DNA from: an uncultured Erythrobacter sp.
GTDB taxonomy: Bacteria; Pseudomonadota; Alphaproteobacteria; Sphingomonadales; Sphingomonadaceae
Direction: 5' to 3'
NCBI GenBank assembly: GCA_947502815.1
Contig: CANNBH010000001.1
Coordinates: 1,364,001-1,428,000 of the forward strand
Length of the DNA stretch: 64,000 bases
The translations under genes and the position numbers were made by a program. Positions 1-10,446 of this stretch are shown here, one piece after another; the stretch's first letter is position 1; the number at the start of each line of letters is the position of its first letter. The notes under the pieces are model-generated. The model worked only from the letters and a program-made list of their open reading frames with translations. It did no database searches and had not been told where the DNA came from.

Positions 1-1443
1 GACCAGGGCTGGCGCCTTTTCGATATCTAAGCGTGATAGCGCGTCGCCGCGCGCAGCATCGCCAAATGAGGCCCTGTACCCGTCCCGTTTGGCCCGGTCG
101 ATGGTGTCGGGATCCGAATCCAGAATGACGTAGGGCTGATTATGCGTGACGAGCATATCCGCGATCAATCGTCCAACACGGCCCCCGCCAATGATAATGG
201 TGCGCGCGTCGTGTTCGTCTTCTTCAGGCAATTCAGGCACAGCCTCGACTCTGCGCGCGATGACGCGTCCCAATTTGGCCAGCACGGGCGTGATGGTGAG
301 GCCAATGGCGGTCACGATTTGCCAGAATTGCGCCGTTTCTGTGTCGATCACCAACGCACTTGTCGCGGCGGCCAGCACAATCAATGTCGTCTCGCTGGGG
401 CTGGCCATGAGCACGCCAGTCTCTGTCGCCGTGCTACGCCGCGCGCCCATCATCTTGAGCAAGCAGCCGGTTACGATTGCCTTGAACACCAGGACGCCAA
501 TAACGGCAGCAAAAATCTCACCCAGATTGCGCCAGATTTCCATCACGTCGATGCTCATGCCGATTGTGATGAGGAACACGCCAAGCGCGAGGCCCTTAAA
601 CGGTTGCATGATCGATTCTACTTCGCCGTGATACTCAGTCTCTGCGATAAGCAGGCCCGCGATCAACGCCCCCACAATCGGCGAAAGCCCGGTCGCAGCG
701 GTGGCAAGGCTGGCGCCGATGACGACAAGCAGGGAGGCCGCAAGGAACAGCTCAGGGCTTTTGGTTCGCGCCGCTTGGCTAAACAGACGGGGCAGAGCGA
801 AACGGCCAATGACAAGCAGCGCGAGGATCACCAACCCGCCTTGGATCAAGGTCGAAGTCAATTCTCCGACCCCATCCGCAGAAGCGGTCGGCGCAAGCGC
901 GCCAAGGATGAAGATGATCGGGACAATCATAATGTCCTCGAACAGCAGCATCGACAACGCCGCGCGGCCGACGGGGGATTTGGTCCCGGATATCGGGAGC
1001 ACAATGGCAGTGGAAGAAAAGGCGAGGGCAAAGCCAAGCGCGAGCGCCGCGGTTGTGCTCATTCCGCTGTAATATCCAAAGAATGCTGCTGAGACGCTGC
1101 CAATGATTAGCAGTTCAAGGCTGCCCAATCCGAACACCAATTTACGCAACTGCCAGAGGCGATTGAATGACAGTTCCAACCCAATGGCGAACAGCAGCAG
1201 GATGATCCCAAAGTCCGCGAATGGCGTTAATCGGTCAGGATCAGAGATGGTCACATGGCTTAGCCAAGGGACCTGTTCCACTAACGTGCCCAGACCGTAG
1301 GGGCCAACGAGAATACCGATAAGAATGAACCCAATAATGGGTGTGATCCGGAACCGGGCGAAGACCGGTATCACAATCCCTGCAGCCCCAAGGATCACCA
1401 GGGCATCGGACATTACCGGGGAAAGGGTGAGTTCGCCTGCCAT
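1..1443 (-). CDS. Kef-type (CPA2) monovalent cation:proton antiporter with C-terminal RCK/TrkA-N domain, truncated by window start
   Basis: Minus-strand reading frame open to the window edge; translation near the edge contains the RCK motif ARTIIIGGGRVGRLIADMLVTHNQPYVILDSDPD; start ATG at 1443. The + strand ORFs listed here are shadows. Confidence 0.8.
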   Translation of the reverse strand, partial: MAGELTLSPVMSDALVILGAAGIVIPVFARFRITPIIGFILIGILVGPYGLGTLVEQVPWLSHVTISDPDRLTPFADFGIILLLFAIGLELSFNRLWQLRKLVFGLGSLELLIIGSVSAAFFGYYSGMSTTAALALGFALAFSSTAIVLPISGTKSPVGRAALSMLLFEDIMIVPIIFILGALAPTASADGVGELTSTLIQGGLVILALLVIGRFALPRLFSQAARTKSPELFLAASLLVVIGASLATAATGLSPIVGALIAGLLIAETEYHGEVESIMQPFKGLALGVFLITIGMSIDVMEIWRNLGEIFAAVIGVLVFKAIVTGCLLKMMGARRSTATETGVLMASPSETTLIVLAAATSALVIDTETAQFWQIVTAIGLTITPVLAKLGRVIARRVEAVPELPEEDEHDARTIIIGGGRVGRLIADMLVTHNQPYVILDSDPDTIDRAKRDGYRASFGDAARGDALSRLDIEKAPALV

Positions 1444-1498
1444 GTGCTCAGATTAGCGTCCCTGTGGGGCTGTGTCACTCATTGCTGCAAGAAACACA

Positions 1499-1530
1499 AA
1501 GGGCGATCATTCGATTGAATGATCGCCCTG
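1499..1530 (-). terminator. Intrinsic terminator downstream of icd
   Basis: Perfect inverted repeat AGGGCGATCATTC-GATT-GAATGATCGCCCT followed on the minus strand by a T-rich tract (TTTGTGTTTCTT). Confidence 0.8.
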
Positions 1531-1598
1531 AAGCCGTCTCTATCAATCGCGCACTAGGCACTTAGAGACGTGTAGGAAAGTGAATAACCTTGAGGGAC

Positions 1599-2819
1599 TT
1601 ACGCCCAGTTCTTCATCTCAGTTTCGAGGTTCTGAACGATCGCTTCGAAGAACTGCTCTGTTGTCAGCCAGTTCTGGCTTGGGCCAATAAGCAGCGCCAG
1701 ATCCTTTGTCATCTGACCGTTTTCAACCGTCTTAATGCAAACCCGTTCGAGTGTTTCAGCGAATTTGACAACATCTGGGGTCTCATCGAACTTGCCGCGA
1801 TACATCAATCCGCGCGTCCACGCGAAGATCGAAGCAATCGGGTTGGTCGAGGTCGCTTTGCCTTGCTCGTGCTGGCGGAAGTGACGGGTAACGGTACCGT
1901 GTGCTGCTTCGGCTTCGATGGTTTTACCATCTGGCGTCATCAGAACCGACGTCATCAAACCGAGCGAGCCGAAGCCCTGAGCGACCGTATCCGACTGAAC
2001 ATCGCCGTCGTAGTTCTTACAAGCCCAAACGAACTTACCGCTCCATTTAAGAGCTGAGGCCACCATATCATCGATCAAACGGTGTTCGTAGGTGATGCCA
2101 GCTTCTTCGAACTTGTCCTTAAACTCGTTTTCAAAGACTTCTTCGAACAGATCTTTGAAACGACCATCATAGGCCTTCATGATCGTGTTCTTGGTCGACA
2201 GATACACTGGCCATTTGCGGTCCAAGCCATAGTTCATCGATGCACGCGCAAAAGCGCGGATCGAATCGTCTAGGTTGTACATAGCCATCGCAACACCGGA
2301 AGATTCGAACTCGAACACTTCAAAGTCGAGCTTCGTGCCGTCGGTTCCTTCGTAAACCAGGCGCAGTTTACCGGGGCCGGGGATCAGCGTGTCGGTTGCG
2401 CGATATTGGTCACCAAAGGCATGGCGGCCAACAACGATTGGGTCGGTCCAGCCCGGCACCAAACGCGGCACATTGTCGATCACGATAGGCTCGCGGAAAA
2501 CCACACCGCCTAGGATGTTGCGGATTGTGCCGTTGGGTGAACGCCACATCTTCTTAAGGTCAAACTCTTCAACGCGCTCTTCATCAGGGGTGATGGTCGC
2601 ACATTTGACGCCTACGCCATGTTCTTTGATCGCGTTGGCCGCATCGACCGTGATCTGATCGTCGGTCTCATCGCGCTTTTCGATCGAAAGATCGTAATAT
2701 TTGAGGTCAACATCGAGGTAAGGGAGGATCAGACGCTCCCGGATCCATTGCCAGATGATCTTTGTCATCTCATCGCCGTCGAGTTCGACAACTGGGTTTT
2801 TAACCTGAATTTTTTGCAT
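1599..2819 (-). CDS. icd: NADP-dependent isocitrate dehydrogenase
   Basis: 406 aa, [44 protein letters not shown]..., characteristic of eukaryote-type/alphaproteobacterial NADP-ICDH. Confidence 0.97.
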   Translation of the reverse strand: MQKIQVKNPVVELDGDEMTKIIWQWIRERLILPYLDVDLKYYDLSIEKRDETDDQITVDAANAIKEHGVGVKCATITPDEERVEEFDLKKMWRSPNGTIRNILGGVVFREPIVIDNVPRLVPGWTDPIVVGRHAFGDQYRATDTLIPGPGKLRLVYEGTDGTKLDFEVFEFESSGVAMAMYNLDDSIRAFARASMNYGLDRKWPVYLSTKNTIMKAYDGRFKDLFEEVFENEFKDKFEEAGITYEHRLIDDMVASALKWSGKFVWACKNYDGDVQSDTVAQGFGSLGLMTSVLMTPDGKTIEAEAAHGTVTRHFRQHEQGKATSTNPIASIFAWTRGLMYRGKFDETPDVVKFAETLERVCIKTVENGQMTKDLALLIGPSQNWLTTEQFFEAIVQNLETEMKNWA

Positions 2820-3240
2820 GGCTAGCGCCTCATCCTTTTGGACTGAATGTACACAACAGCGATGTCTGATGTGATCCCTGCAGGGGGCTCTAGCAGAGGT
2901 AGACGCGGGCGCAAGACCGGTGGCGCGCCTATCGCAAAAAGTCGCGATTGAAGCGCAAAACTGGTCCCCAATATGCCCGTAATCGCGGGAGCAAAGCGCG
3001 CTTCACGCAGGTTTGGAGACATGGACCGCATGTTACACGGTCCAAGGGTGCTTTTTCGCAAGCCCGATTGGGGGCGCAAAGTCCGTGCGCCTGCGGTCTG
3101 TTGCGGCGCAAGAGAGCTGAGAATTGGCGGTTTTTGGAGGGTTTGTCACGCCTTTGCGCATACAGGCTGCGACGCGTGTAGGAAAGCGGTCCACCCTAGG
3201 GTGGATGTCTCATTCAAATTCGTTCAAATTGGGGGACGAA

Positions 3241-3315
3241 TGGTGGGCGTAGAGAGAGTTGAACTCCCGACCCCTACGATGTCAACATAGTGCTCTACCA
3301 CTGAGCTATACGCCC
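3241..3315 (-). tRNA. tRNA-Val (anticodon GAC), CCA encoded
   Basis: Minus strand GGGCGTA-TA-GCTCAGTGGTAGAGC-A-CTATG-TTGACAT-CGTAG-GGGTC-GGGAGTTCAACTCTCTC-TACGCCC-A-CCA folds as a cloverleaf. Confidence 0.95.
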
Positions 3316-3443
3316 ACGCGTTCGTCAATTGCGCTTCGTCTGCTGGTGCATCGAAGCGAAGCGGGCAACTAGCGAAGGCTTACATATTGTGCAAGCGATT
3401 CGTGAATTGATCGCGGATTGGTTTGAGATGCCGGTCCGGCGGC

Positions 3444-3842
3444 TTAGATGCTGGCTTGCTGCTGGTCCTCAAACATGCGTTCTACCTCCAACACCAGATC
3501 GCGCAGGTGGAACGGTTTTGAGAGGACTTTCGCATGCGGTTGTTCGCGGCTCGCGCGCAGCGACACGGCGGCAAAACCGGTGATGAACATCACCTTGGTG
3601 CGCGGGCTTACCTCTGCGCAGCGTTGGGCCAATTCAATCCCGTCCATTTCCGGCATAACAATGTCGGACAAGAGCAGGTCAAATTCTTCGTTTTCAAGCA
3701 GCGGCACGGCGTCTGTGCCGCGATCGACGCTGCTGACCTGATAACCCGCTTTGGTAAGGGCACGCTCAAGATAAGAGCGCATCGCTTCTTCATCTTCGGC
3801 AAGGAGGATACGGGGACCGGTTGGATCGGATTGCAATGTCAT
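3444..3842 (-). CDS. cpdR: CpdR-like single-domain response regulator
   Basis: REC domain PRILLAEDEEAMRSYLERAL...LLLSDIVMPEMDGIELA...KVMFITGFAAVSL...AKVLSKPFHLRDLVLEVERM; strong resemblance to Caulobacter CpdR; start chosen at MTLQSDPTG rather than the longer ORF start at 3932. Confidence 0.8.
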   Translation of the reverse strand: MTLQSDPTGPRILLAEDEEAMRSYLERALTKAGYQVSSVDRGTDAVPLLENEEFDLLLSDIVMPEMDGIELAQRCAEVSPRTKVMFITGFAAVSLRASREQPHAKVLSKPFHLRDLVLEVERMFEDQQQASI

Positions 3843-4092
3843 AAGAGCTTTATAGCGGAGTTCACTTAAGAAATCTTTCCCATTTGGCGGCTGATTTGCG
3901 GTGTGACCTGTTTCGAGACGCAGTGCTTTCAATGCTTAACTCTTTGGCTTTAAATACGCGCTTAACGCACAGCCGGCATCTCCGTATCAATGCGAGGGAT
4001 AGGCCCAATTTGACCAATCGCGGCAAGGCCTTGGTTAGAGAGCCGATAGAGAAGCTTTGACTTGAAACGCCAAAGCGGGCAGCAAACTGGCC

Positions 4093-5205
4093 ATGCGGTT
4101 AACGCCAACAAACACCGATCCTAACGGCAGCGGGCGAAGCGCTCATGAAGAACTGCCAGAAAAATCAACCGCGCCGGATGGTGAGGCGATCAGCCGGTCC
4201 GATGGCGCATTTTCCGGCGATCTCGTCACGACGCGCGGCGGGGCCGTAGGTGGATCGTTGATGTCGGCCACCTCAAAATCTGCGCCCACACCGGCTTTTG
4301 TCCATGTTGCGCCGCGCTCTATGCCGCTGCCCGTTTTGATTGCTGTGCCGCATGCTGGGCGGGTCTATCCCGGAGAAACATTGGCGCAGATGCGTGATGC
4401 GCAGCTCAGCCAATTGCGCCTGGAAGATCGGTATATTGACCGGGTTGGGGTGGAGACCGCGCGTGCAACGGGAACCGGGCTGTTGGTGGCTCAGGCTCCG
4501 CGCGCAATGCTTGATCTGAACCGCGCCGATGATGATGTGGACTGGGATATGGTCGCGGGTCCGTATCGCCGGACAGAAAAACCGCAGCCGCGTCTGAGTG
4601 GATCAAACGCGCGCGCGCGCAGTGGGCTGGGGCTGGTGCCGCGCCGACTGCCCGGTTTTGGTGAAATTTGGCGCAGTAAATTACCGCGAGAAGAGCTCGA
4701 TCAGAGGATCGATACAATTCACCGGCCCTATCATGAATTTTTGGCCCGCGAGTTGAAACGAATCCGTGATGCGTGGGGTGCGGCCTTGTTGATTGACCTG
4801 CATTCCATGCCGCCATTGCGGCGCTCTCCAAAGAACACGGGCAATGGCGGTGGACATTTATCCCCGCCGCCGCCGCAAATTGTTCTTGGCGACAGGTTTG
4901 GTGCTTCGTGTCATTCGGGGCTGGTCACGCGCGCCTTTCGCTATCTTGAAGGGCGGGGCTGTGCCGCCGCGCACAACCGGCCCTATGCAGGCGGCTATGT
5001 GCTGGATCGCCATGCTTCTCCAGCGCGCAACATTCATGCGATTCAAGTCGAAGTGTGCCGCTCCACCTATCTCGATGATGCCTTGTCTGAGCCGACCGAC
5101 GCGGTGAAACCTTTGGTCACAATGCTGGCAGGGCTGGTGCGCGAATTGGGTGCGGAAACGGCCGGGCTGGGTACAGGTGGGCAGATCGCTCAGGCTGCTG
5201 AATAA
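4093..5205 (+). CDS. N-formylglutamate amidohydrolase family protein (true start may be the ATG at 4261)
   Basis: PVLIAVPHAGRVYPGE, ALLIDLHSMPP, HNRPYAGGYVLDRH, AIQVEVCRSTYLD motifs of the FGase family. Confidence 0.88.
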   Translation: MRLTPTNTDPNGSGRSAHEELPEKSTAPDGEAISRSDGAFSGDLVTTRGGAVGGSLMSATSKSAPTPAFVHVAPRSMPLPVLIAVPHAGRVYPGETLAQMRDAQLSQLRLEDRYIDRVGVETARATGTGLLVAQAPRAMLDLNRADDDVDWDMVAGPYRRTEKPQPRLSGSNARARSGLGLVPRRLPGFGEIWRSKLPREELDQRIDTIHRPYHEFLARELKRIRDAWGAALLIDLHSMPPLRRSPKNTGNGGGHLSPPPPQIVLGDRFGASCHSGLVTRAFRYLEGRGCAAAHNRPYAGGYVLDRHASPARNIHAIQVEVCRSTYLDDALSEPTDAVKPLVTMLAGLVRELGAETAGLGTGGQIAQAAE

Positions 5206-5415
5206 ATTCGGCACGATCAACATCGCGCGCGGCGCGGTCTCTCCGACGCAGCTTTCTCAATCGCAGCAATGCATCGATACGGAGGAGGCAAAAAAAGCCA
5301 CCTCGCGTCTGTCAAAGGGGGGCGACAGCGAGGTGGCCAGGTTCAGGGAGGATCCGCCCGAAGGCTTTTCCACAAGGCGGCTCATGAGGGAAAAACCGCC
5401 TATGATGTATAGATA

Positions 5416-5456
5416 AGAAAAGAGCGGGGCGCGATCAAGTCGCACCCCGCTCTTTC
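5416..5456. terminator. Bidirectional-looking intrinsic terminator
   Basis: AAAAGAGCGGGGCGCGATCAAGTCGCACCCCGCTCTTTCTTT: long GC stem flanked by A and T runs. Confidence 0.8.
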
Positions 5457-5542
5457 TTTGTCCAAAATGGCGGTATTGGTGTTAGGTGCAGGCACCTAAA
5501 GTATCGGTAACACTCGCCGAATTATTGGTTTTGCGCCCGCTC

Positions 5543-6325
5543 TTAAACTGCCGGAGTAGCCGGTGTCTGAGTTGGGACTTTGCCTTGTGCAGATTGACGT
5601 TCAAACAAAGCGCGCATCAGGTTCATCGAGAACAATTGAGCGTGGATCAGCATCATCATGCCGTTCTTGTTCAATGAGTGCACGGTTTCTTCTGGCAATT
5701 CGCGCAGCTTTTTTTCGTCAACCATCTGAAAACCGCGATAGACGAATGGTGTGTCAGGCATGTCGTTGCGGGTGATCGCAATTTCGCCGTCCATCAAAAT
5801 GTCGAGCTTCTTCAACTCTTCGAGGAACGCTTTCGTGCGTTGGCCCGATTCTTCGAAGCGCTTACAAAATTCCAGCACGCCCTGTGTGTATTCGGTTGGA
5901 TTTTCACCATCGAACAACACTTGGCCGTCGTCGGTTTTGCCCACAACGCCCGATTGCGGATCAAAGCAAAGCGACATGTCATCGCTTTCTTTGTTCAGCT
6001 TGGCGAGGATGAAGGGATAGCGGCGGATATAGGCAGGCACGTAAACGCCTGCCTCCAACTTGCCATCGTCTGCGATGAAGGTGTTGACGCCTTCGTTCAG
6101 ACCCATCAGCGCGATCGGGAGAGGGTTGTCTCCGGCTGTGAATACAACGGGATAGTTGCGCTGTGCGTCGACAAATTCATCGACGGTGAGCGGGATAGCA
6201 TGCGTGTTCGCGAGGAACCCGGCATCGTCGAAACTGCTGACTTTCCAATCGCCGTGATCGCGGCTGTTGAGTGGGAGCAGGTCTTTGTAGAACAAAGGAA
6301 GTTGCGGCTGCGGCGCGGTGGCCAT
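5543..6325 (-). CDS. SapC family protein
   Basis: 260 aa, FYKDLLPLNSRDHGDWKVSS...HAIPLTVDEFVDAQRNYPVVFTAGDNPLPIALMGLNEG...RRYPFILA. Confidence 0.88.
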   Translation of the reverse strand: MATAPQPQLPLFYKDLLPLNSRDHGDWKVSSFDDAGFLANTHAIPLTVDEFVDAQRNYPVVFTAGDNPLPIALMGLNEGVNTFIADDGKLEAGVYVPAYIRRYPFILAKLNKESDDMSLCFDPQSGVVGKTDDGQVLFDGENPTEYTQGVLEFCKRFEESGQRTKAFLEELKKLDILMDGEIAITRNDMPDTPFVYRGFQMVDEKKLRELPEETVHSLNKNGMMMLIHAQLFSMNLMRALFERQSAQGKVPTQTPATPAV

Positions 6326-6480
6326 GGGAATATCTCCGAAGATTAGCGGATGAAAACTGTGATTGCGGCCGATTCTTGGGCGTTGCTTGCGCTTCCCCCA
6401 CCCGCCGAATGCGGCGCTTTAGTCGGTGAATGGGGCTGGCGCAAGGCTGCGCGCATTTATGCCGTCTATAGGCCTGCGCA

Positions 6481-7941
6481 TTAGGCCGTCTTTTGCACGT
6501 TTTCTGGCGGCACCAGCTTGCCTGGGTTGAGGATATTATCCGGGTCGAGCGCCCGTTTTACAGCGCGCATCATGGACAAGGCCACCGGATCACCCAATCG
6601 GCCCAATTCATCGACTTTCATCTGGCCGATACCGTGTTCTGCGCTGATGGAGCCGCCCCATTGGGTGACCAAATCATGCACGCGGGCGCTGATTGTTTTG
6701 CCGGGACCGTCTTCCCAAATGCCGGGCTCCGCTCCCTTTGGTGCGAGCACGTGGAAGTGGACATTGCCATCGCCCAAATGGCCAAAAGCCGCCGCGATTG
6801 TGCCGTGGAATTCGTGCTCAATTTTCTCGGATGCAGAGAGGATGAATTCCGGCATTTTTTCAACCGGAACGGATATATCATGCTGCATCGCGGGCCCCAA
6901 AGCGCGCTCTGCGGCGGAAATTGAATCGCGCAATGTCCACAATTCTTCGATCTGGCGTTCATTTGCGGCGATCATGGCATCTTCGATCAAACCGTCCTCT
7001 GCGGCCGCCGCGAGCTCATTTTCGAGCCGTTCGCGCAGCGCAGCCTCATCATTATCGAACACGGCGCATTCAATCAGCGCGTTCCATTCATGCCGCGCGG
7101 AAAGCGGCGCGCGCGCATCGGGAAGCAAGGCCAGCACGCTGTCGAGGCAATGGGCAGGGACCACTTCAAACCCTTCGAGCGGTTCGCCAATGGCCCGGTC
7201 CACCCGCCGCAGCAAAGCGCGTGCGTCTGCAATCGAGGGCAATCCCACCCACGCGGTGACCCGGCCGCGCGGTGCGGGCTGCAATTTGAGCGTTGCGGCG
7301 GTGACAATCCCCAGCGTCCCCTCCGAACCGATCAACATCTGTTTAAGGTCAAAGCCGCGGTTGTCTTTCTTAAGCGCGGAGAGACCGTCAAACACCTGTC
7401 CGTCAGCCAAGACAGCCTCAATCCCCACGACCTGCGCGCGCATTGTCCCATGGCGCAGCACCTGCGTGCCGCCGGCGTTGGTGGAGATAAGCCCGCCGAT
7501 CGTCGCCGAACCCTTGCCGCCCAATGTCAGTGGAAAGCGTAGACCCGCTGCGTCGGCCGCTTCGTGAAAAACCTGCAAGATGACGCCCGCTTCGCACACC
7601 GCCTGCGCCCCATCCGCATCCAACGCGCGAATTGCGTTCATCCGCCTAAGCGACAGGATAATCGCCGTGCCGCTATCATCGGGCGTCGCCCCGCCTGCCA
7701 TGCCGCTGTTCCCGCCTTGCGGGACGATGGGAACCTGGTGACGCGCGCACAATTTGACCAGATCGGCCACTTCCTGAGTCGAGGCCGGGGAGGCCAGCGC
7801 AACGGCTTTCCCGGAGTATCGCCCGCGCCAATCGGTTAGCCACGCTGTCAAATCCTCGGGATCTTGCGAAAACCCTTTCGGACCCAGCAGCCCGGCGGCA
7901 TCGGATAGGAATGTACTGATTGTGTCAGAGGGCGTCGTCAT
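6481..7941 (-). CDS. FAD-binding oxidoreductase (GlcD/D-lactate dehydrogenase-type)
   Basis: PCMH-type FAD domain (VPIVPQGGNSGMAGGATPD, GSEGTLGIVTAATLKL), C-term HFHVLAP...SAEHGIGQMK...LDPDNILNPGK; start at MTTPSDTIST. Confidence 0.92.
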   Translation of the reverse strand: MTTPSDTISTFLSDAAGLLGPKGFSQDPEDLTAWLTDWRGRYSGKAVALASPASTQEVADLVKLCARHQVPIVPQGGNSGMAGGATPDDSGTAIILSLRRMNAIRALDADGAQAVCEAGVILQVFHEAADAAGLRFPLTLGGKGSATIGGLISTNAGGTQVLRHGTMRAQVVGIEAVLADGQVFDGLSALKKDNRGFDLKQMLIGSEGTLGIVTAATLKLQPAPRGRVTAWVGLPSIADARALLRRVDRAIGEPLEGFEVVPAHCLDSVLALLPDARAPLSARHEWNALIECAVFDNDEAALRERLENELAAAAEDGLIEDAMIAANERQIEELWTLRDSISAAERALGPAMQHDISVPVEKMPEFILSASEKIEHEFHGTIAAAFGHLGDGNVHFHVLAPKGAEPGIWEDGPGKTISARVHDLVTQWGGSISAEHGIGQMKVDELGRLGDPVALSMMRAVKRALDPDNILNPGKLVPPENVQKTA

Positions 7942-8125
7942 TGTGGCGGCTATGCCACACTCCTGTCCGATTCTGCCAGCAATTTGGCAGTTTACGGCGG
8001 GGCCGGGCAAATGAGATGGTTCAGTTAAGCCAGCGTTCAATCATATTCGCTAGCTGTCCAGACCAATCGCTGCGGCTTTTGCGAAGCAAGGCCCGCAGTG
8101 TCCATGTAAGGAAACCCGCCGCGCA

Positions 8126-8728
8126 ATGCCCAGCTTGCTTGCCCTTTCCGCGCCCTTTGCGCTGATCCTGCCCTTGTTGGGGCAGAGTTCGGCGTTGACG
8201 GTGCCGCAAGAGCAGGAACAGCAGGATGGCATAGCGGCCACGGTGCCATCGCCCCCCGATTATGATGTTCCTGCAGAGGGCCCCTATTCTCCCGCGCGGC
8301 AGGCGTCGTCGCCGCTTGATGCCTTTTATGCTGGGCAAGTCACCCGCCAGGCACGGATCGAACAGCGCGTTATCATTCGCATCACGCCGCGCCGATCGGC
8401 CAATCGCAACGAATTGCTCGCAAACTTGCCTCAGCGCGGGCTCAACACTCGGTTCGAAGAGCGCGAGATTGATCGCTGCCTGCCCGTCAGCTCAATCGCC
8501 GCTGTCCAGACAGGCAATGGCAACCGCCTGTTGCTTTACCTATCCGACCGCCGAATGATCACGGTAAACCTCGAACGCGCCTGCCGGGCGAGCCAGTTTT
8601 ATTCCGGCTTTTACGTTGAGCGTAACGAGGACGGGCGTTTCTGTGTGGGGCGGGATAAATTGCAGTCGCGCAGCGGCGCCAAATGCGAAGTGGAACGCAT
8701 GCGCCAATTGGTCGAAATCCGCGATTGA
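8126..8728 (+). CDS. Hypothetical secreted protein
   Basis: 200 aa with hydrophobic N-terminus; four Cys in the C-terminal half; no family recognised. Confidence 0.65.
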   Translation: MPSLLALSAPFALILPLLGQSSALTVPQEQEQQDGIAATVPSPPDYDVPAEGPYSPARQASSPLDAFYAGQVTRQARIEQRVIIRITPRRSANRNELLANLPQRGLNTRFEEREIDRCLPVSSIAAVQTGNGNRLLLYLSDRRMITVNLERACRASQFYSGFYVERNEDGRFCVGRDKLQSRSGAKCEVERMRQLVEIRD

Positions 8729-8940
8729 AACTTGCCGGCCGGTAAGGGACGGTGCTCCATAGGCTTGAGACCTTAGTTTTCTGCCTTTGCCATAGGGCGG
8801 GGCGTTTTCCCGGCGCTCTGGCCTAATTCTTGACTTTTCACCCATTTTTCGCCAGTTGCGGCGACGTCGGTCAGCGGGTTTTCCCAACCGACAATCAAAC
8901 AGGCGGTTTTCCCGCCCTTTATCCGGACATTTTGAAACGC

Positions 8941-10422
8941 ATGACATTCGCCGATCTCGGCCTCTCACCTGAATTGCTCAAGGCCGTCGAAGACGCTGGC
9001 TATACTGAGCCGACCGCTATCCAAGCGGAAGCCATTCCCGCCGTTTTGATGATGAAAGACATCATCGGGATCGCGCAGACCGGCACAGGCAAAACCGCCA
9101 GCTTCGTCCTTCCTATGATCGATGTGATGGCCTCTGGCCGCCGCCGCGCACTGATGCCGCGTTCGCTCATTCTTGAGCCGACCCGCGAATTGGCCGCACA
9201 GGTTGCAGAAAACTTTGAAAAATATGGCAAGAACCATGACCTGAAAATGGCGCTGCTTATTGGCGGCGTCCAAATGGGCGATCAGGTTAAAGCGTTGAAC
9301 GAAGGCGTGGACGTTTTGATCGCGACGCCGGGCCGTTTGATGGACCTGTTCGAACGGGGCAAAATCCTGCTCAATGGCTGCGAATTGCTGGTCATTGATG
9401 AAGCGGACCGGATGCTCGACATGGGCTTTATCCCTGATATCGAATTCATCTGTTCTAAGCTGCCCGAAACGCGCCAGACCATGCTGTTTTCGGCAACGAT
9501 GCCGCCGCCAATCGCGAAACTGGCCAAGACTTTCCTCAGCAATCCCAAACGGATTGAGACAGCGCGCGCGGCGACGACGAACAAAGATATCACCGCGTTC
9601 AAGGTCAATGTTGAACAGCGCGCGAAACTTTCGACATTGGAATGGTTGCTTAAAAACGACCATGTCGAAACCGCGATTGTTTTCTCCAACAAGAAAACAA
9701 TGGTCCGCGAACTCAACAAGAAATTGCAAAGCAATGGTTTCCGCAGCGGCGAAATCCATGGCGACATCGATCAGAACACGCGCCAGAAAGAGCTGGAACG
9801 GTTCAAATCGGGCGACATCAACATTCTGGTCGCCTCAGACGTGGCCGCACGCGGGCTCGACATCAAAGGCGTGAGCCATGTGTTCAATTACGACACGCCG
9901 TGGCACCCCGATGATTACGTTCACCGCATTGGCCGCACTGGCCGCGCCGGGGCAAAAGGTCGCGCCTTCACATTCGTGACAAAATCTGATGCCGAAGCGA
10001 TCGAGAACGTCGAAAAGCTGACCGGGAGCCCGATCAAAGTCTTTGGCAAAAGCGACGTAAGGGTTGAACTGGCTGAACCCGCCGCCAAGACGAGCGGGCG
10101 CACGTCTGAAGAGACGGCCGCGGACGAAAAAGACACCGGCGAGACACGCGAAGACAGACCGCGCCGTTCACGCAATCGCAAGCGCGACGATGACAGCGCA
10201 GGCGAAGCACCGCGCGAGCGCAAGCCCCGCCGTGCGAAAGAAGAAACCCGTGAACGCGCGCCTAAGCCGCAAGACAAGTCTGAGCGTTCAGAGGAAGCGG
10301 CCGAGGCAAAGCCTGAAAGCAAGCCGCGCTCTCGCCGCCGCGATCAGGACGACACACCTGTGCCGGCGGGTGAGTGGAATGGTCCCAAGCCCGGATTCTT
10401 GGATATGGGCTTTAAGGAGTAG
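8941..10422 (+). CDS. DEAD/DEAH-box ATP-dependent RNA helicase (RhlE-like) with Arg/Glu-rich tail
   Basis: AQTGTGKTASF, PTRELAAQV, VIDEADRMLDMGF, SATMPP, HRIGRTGRAG motifs; start at MTFADLGLSPELLKA. Confidence 0.95.
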   Translation: MTFADLGLSPELLKAVEDAGYTEPTAIQAEAIPAVLMMKDIIGIAQTGTGKTASFVLPMIDVMASGRRRALMPRSLILEPTRELAAQVAENFEKYGKNHDLKMALLIGGVQMGDQVKALNEGVDVLIATPGRLMDLFERGKILLNGCELLVIDEADRMLDMGFIPDIEFICSKLPETRQTMLFSATMPPPIAKLAKTFLSNPKRIETARAATTNKDITAFKVNVEQRAKLSTLEWLLKNDHVETAIVFSNKKTMVRELNKKLQSNGFRSGEIHGDIDQNTRQKELERFKSGDINILVASDVAARGLDIKGVSHVFNYDTPWHPDDYVHRIGRTGRAGAKGRAFTFVTKSDAEAIENVEKLTGSPIKVFGKSDVRVELAEPAAKTSGRTSEETAADEKDTGETREDRPRRSRNRKRDDDSAGEAPRERKPRRAKEETRERAPKPQDKSERSEEAAEAKPESKPRSRRRDQDDTPVPAGEWNGPKPGFLDMGFKE

Positions 10423-10446
10423 CGCGCCCTTGGTTTAGGGATTGCT

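Noticed and set aside
142-1092. 316-aa + strand ORF opposite the CPA2 antiporter
   Set aside because: Antisense shadow of a clear minus-strand antiporter/RCK frame; low-complexity charged composition.
3241-3315. tRNA-Val considered as an integration site for a genomic island
   Set aside because: No integrase nearby and no second tRNA 3' end repeat noticed in the window; flanks are housekeeping genes.
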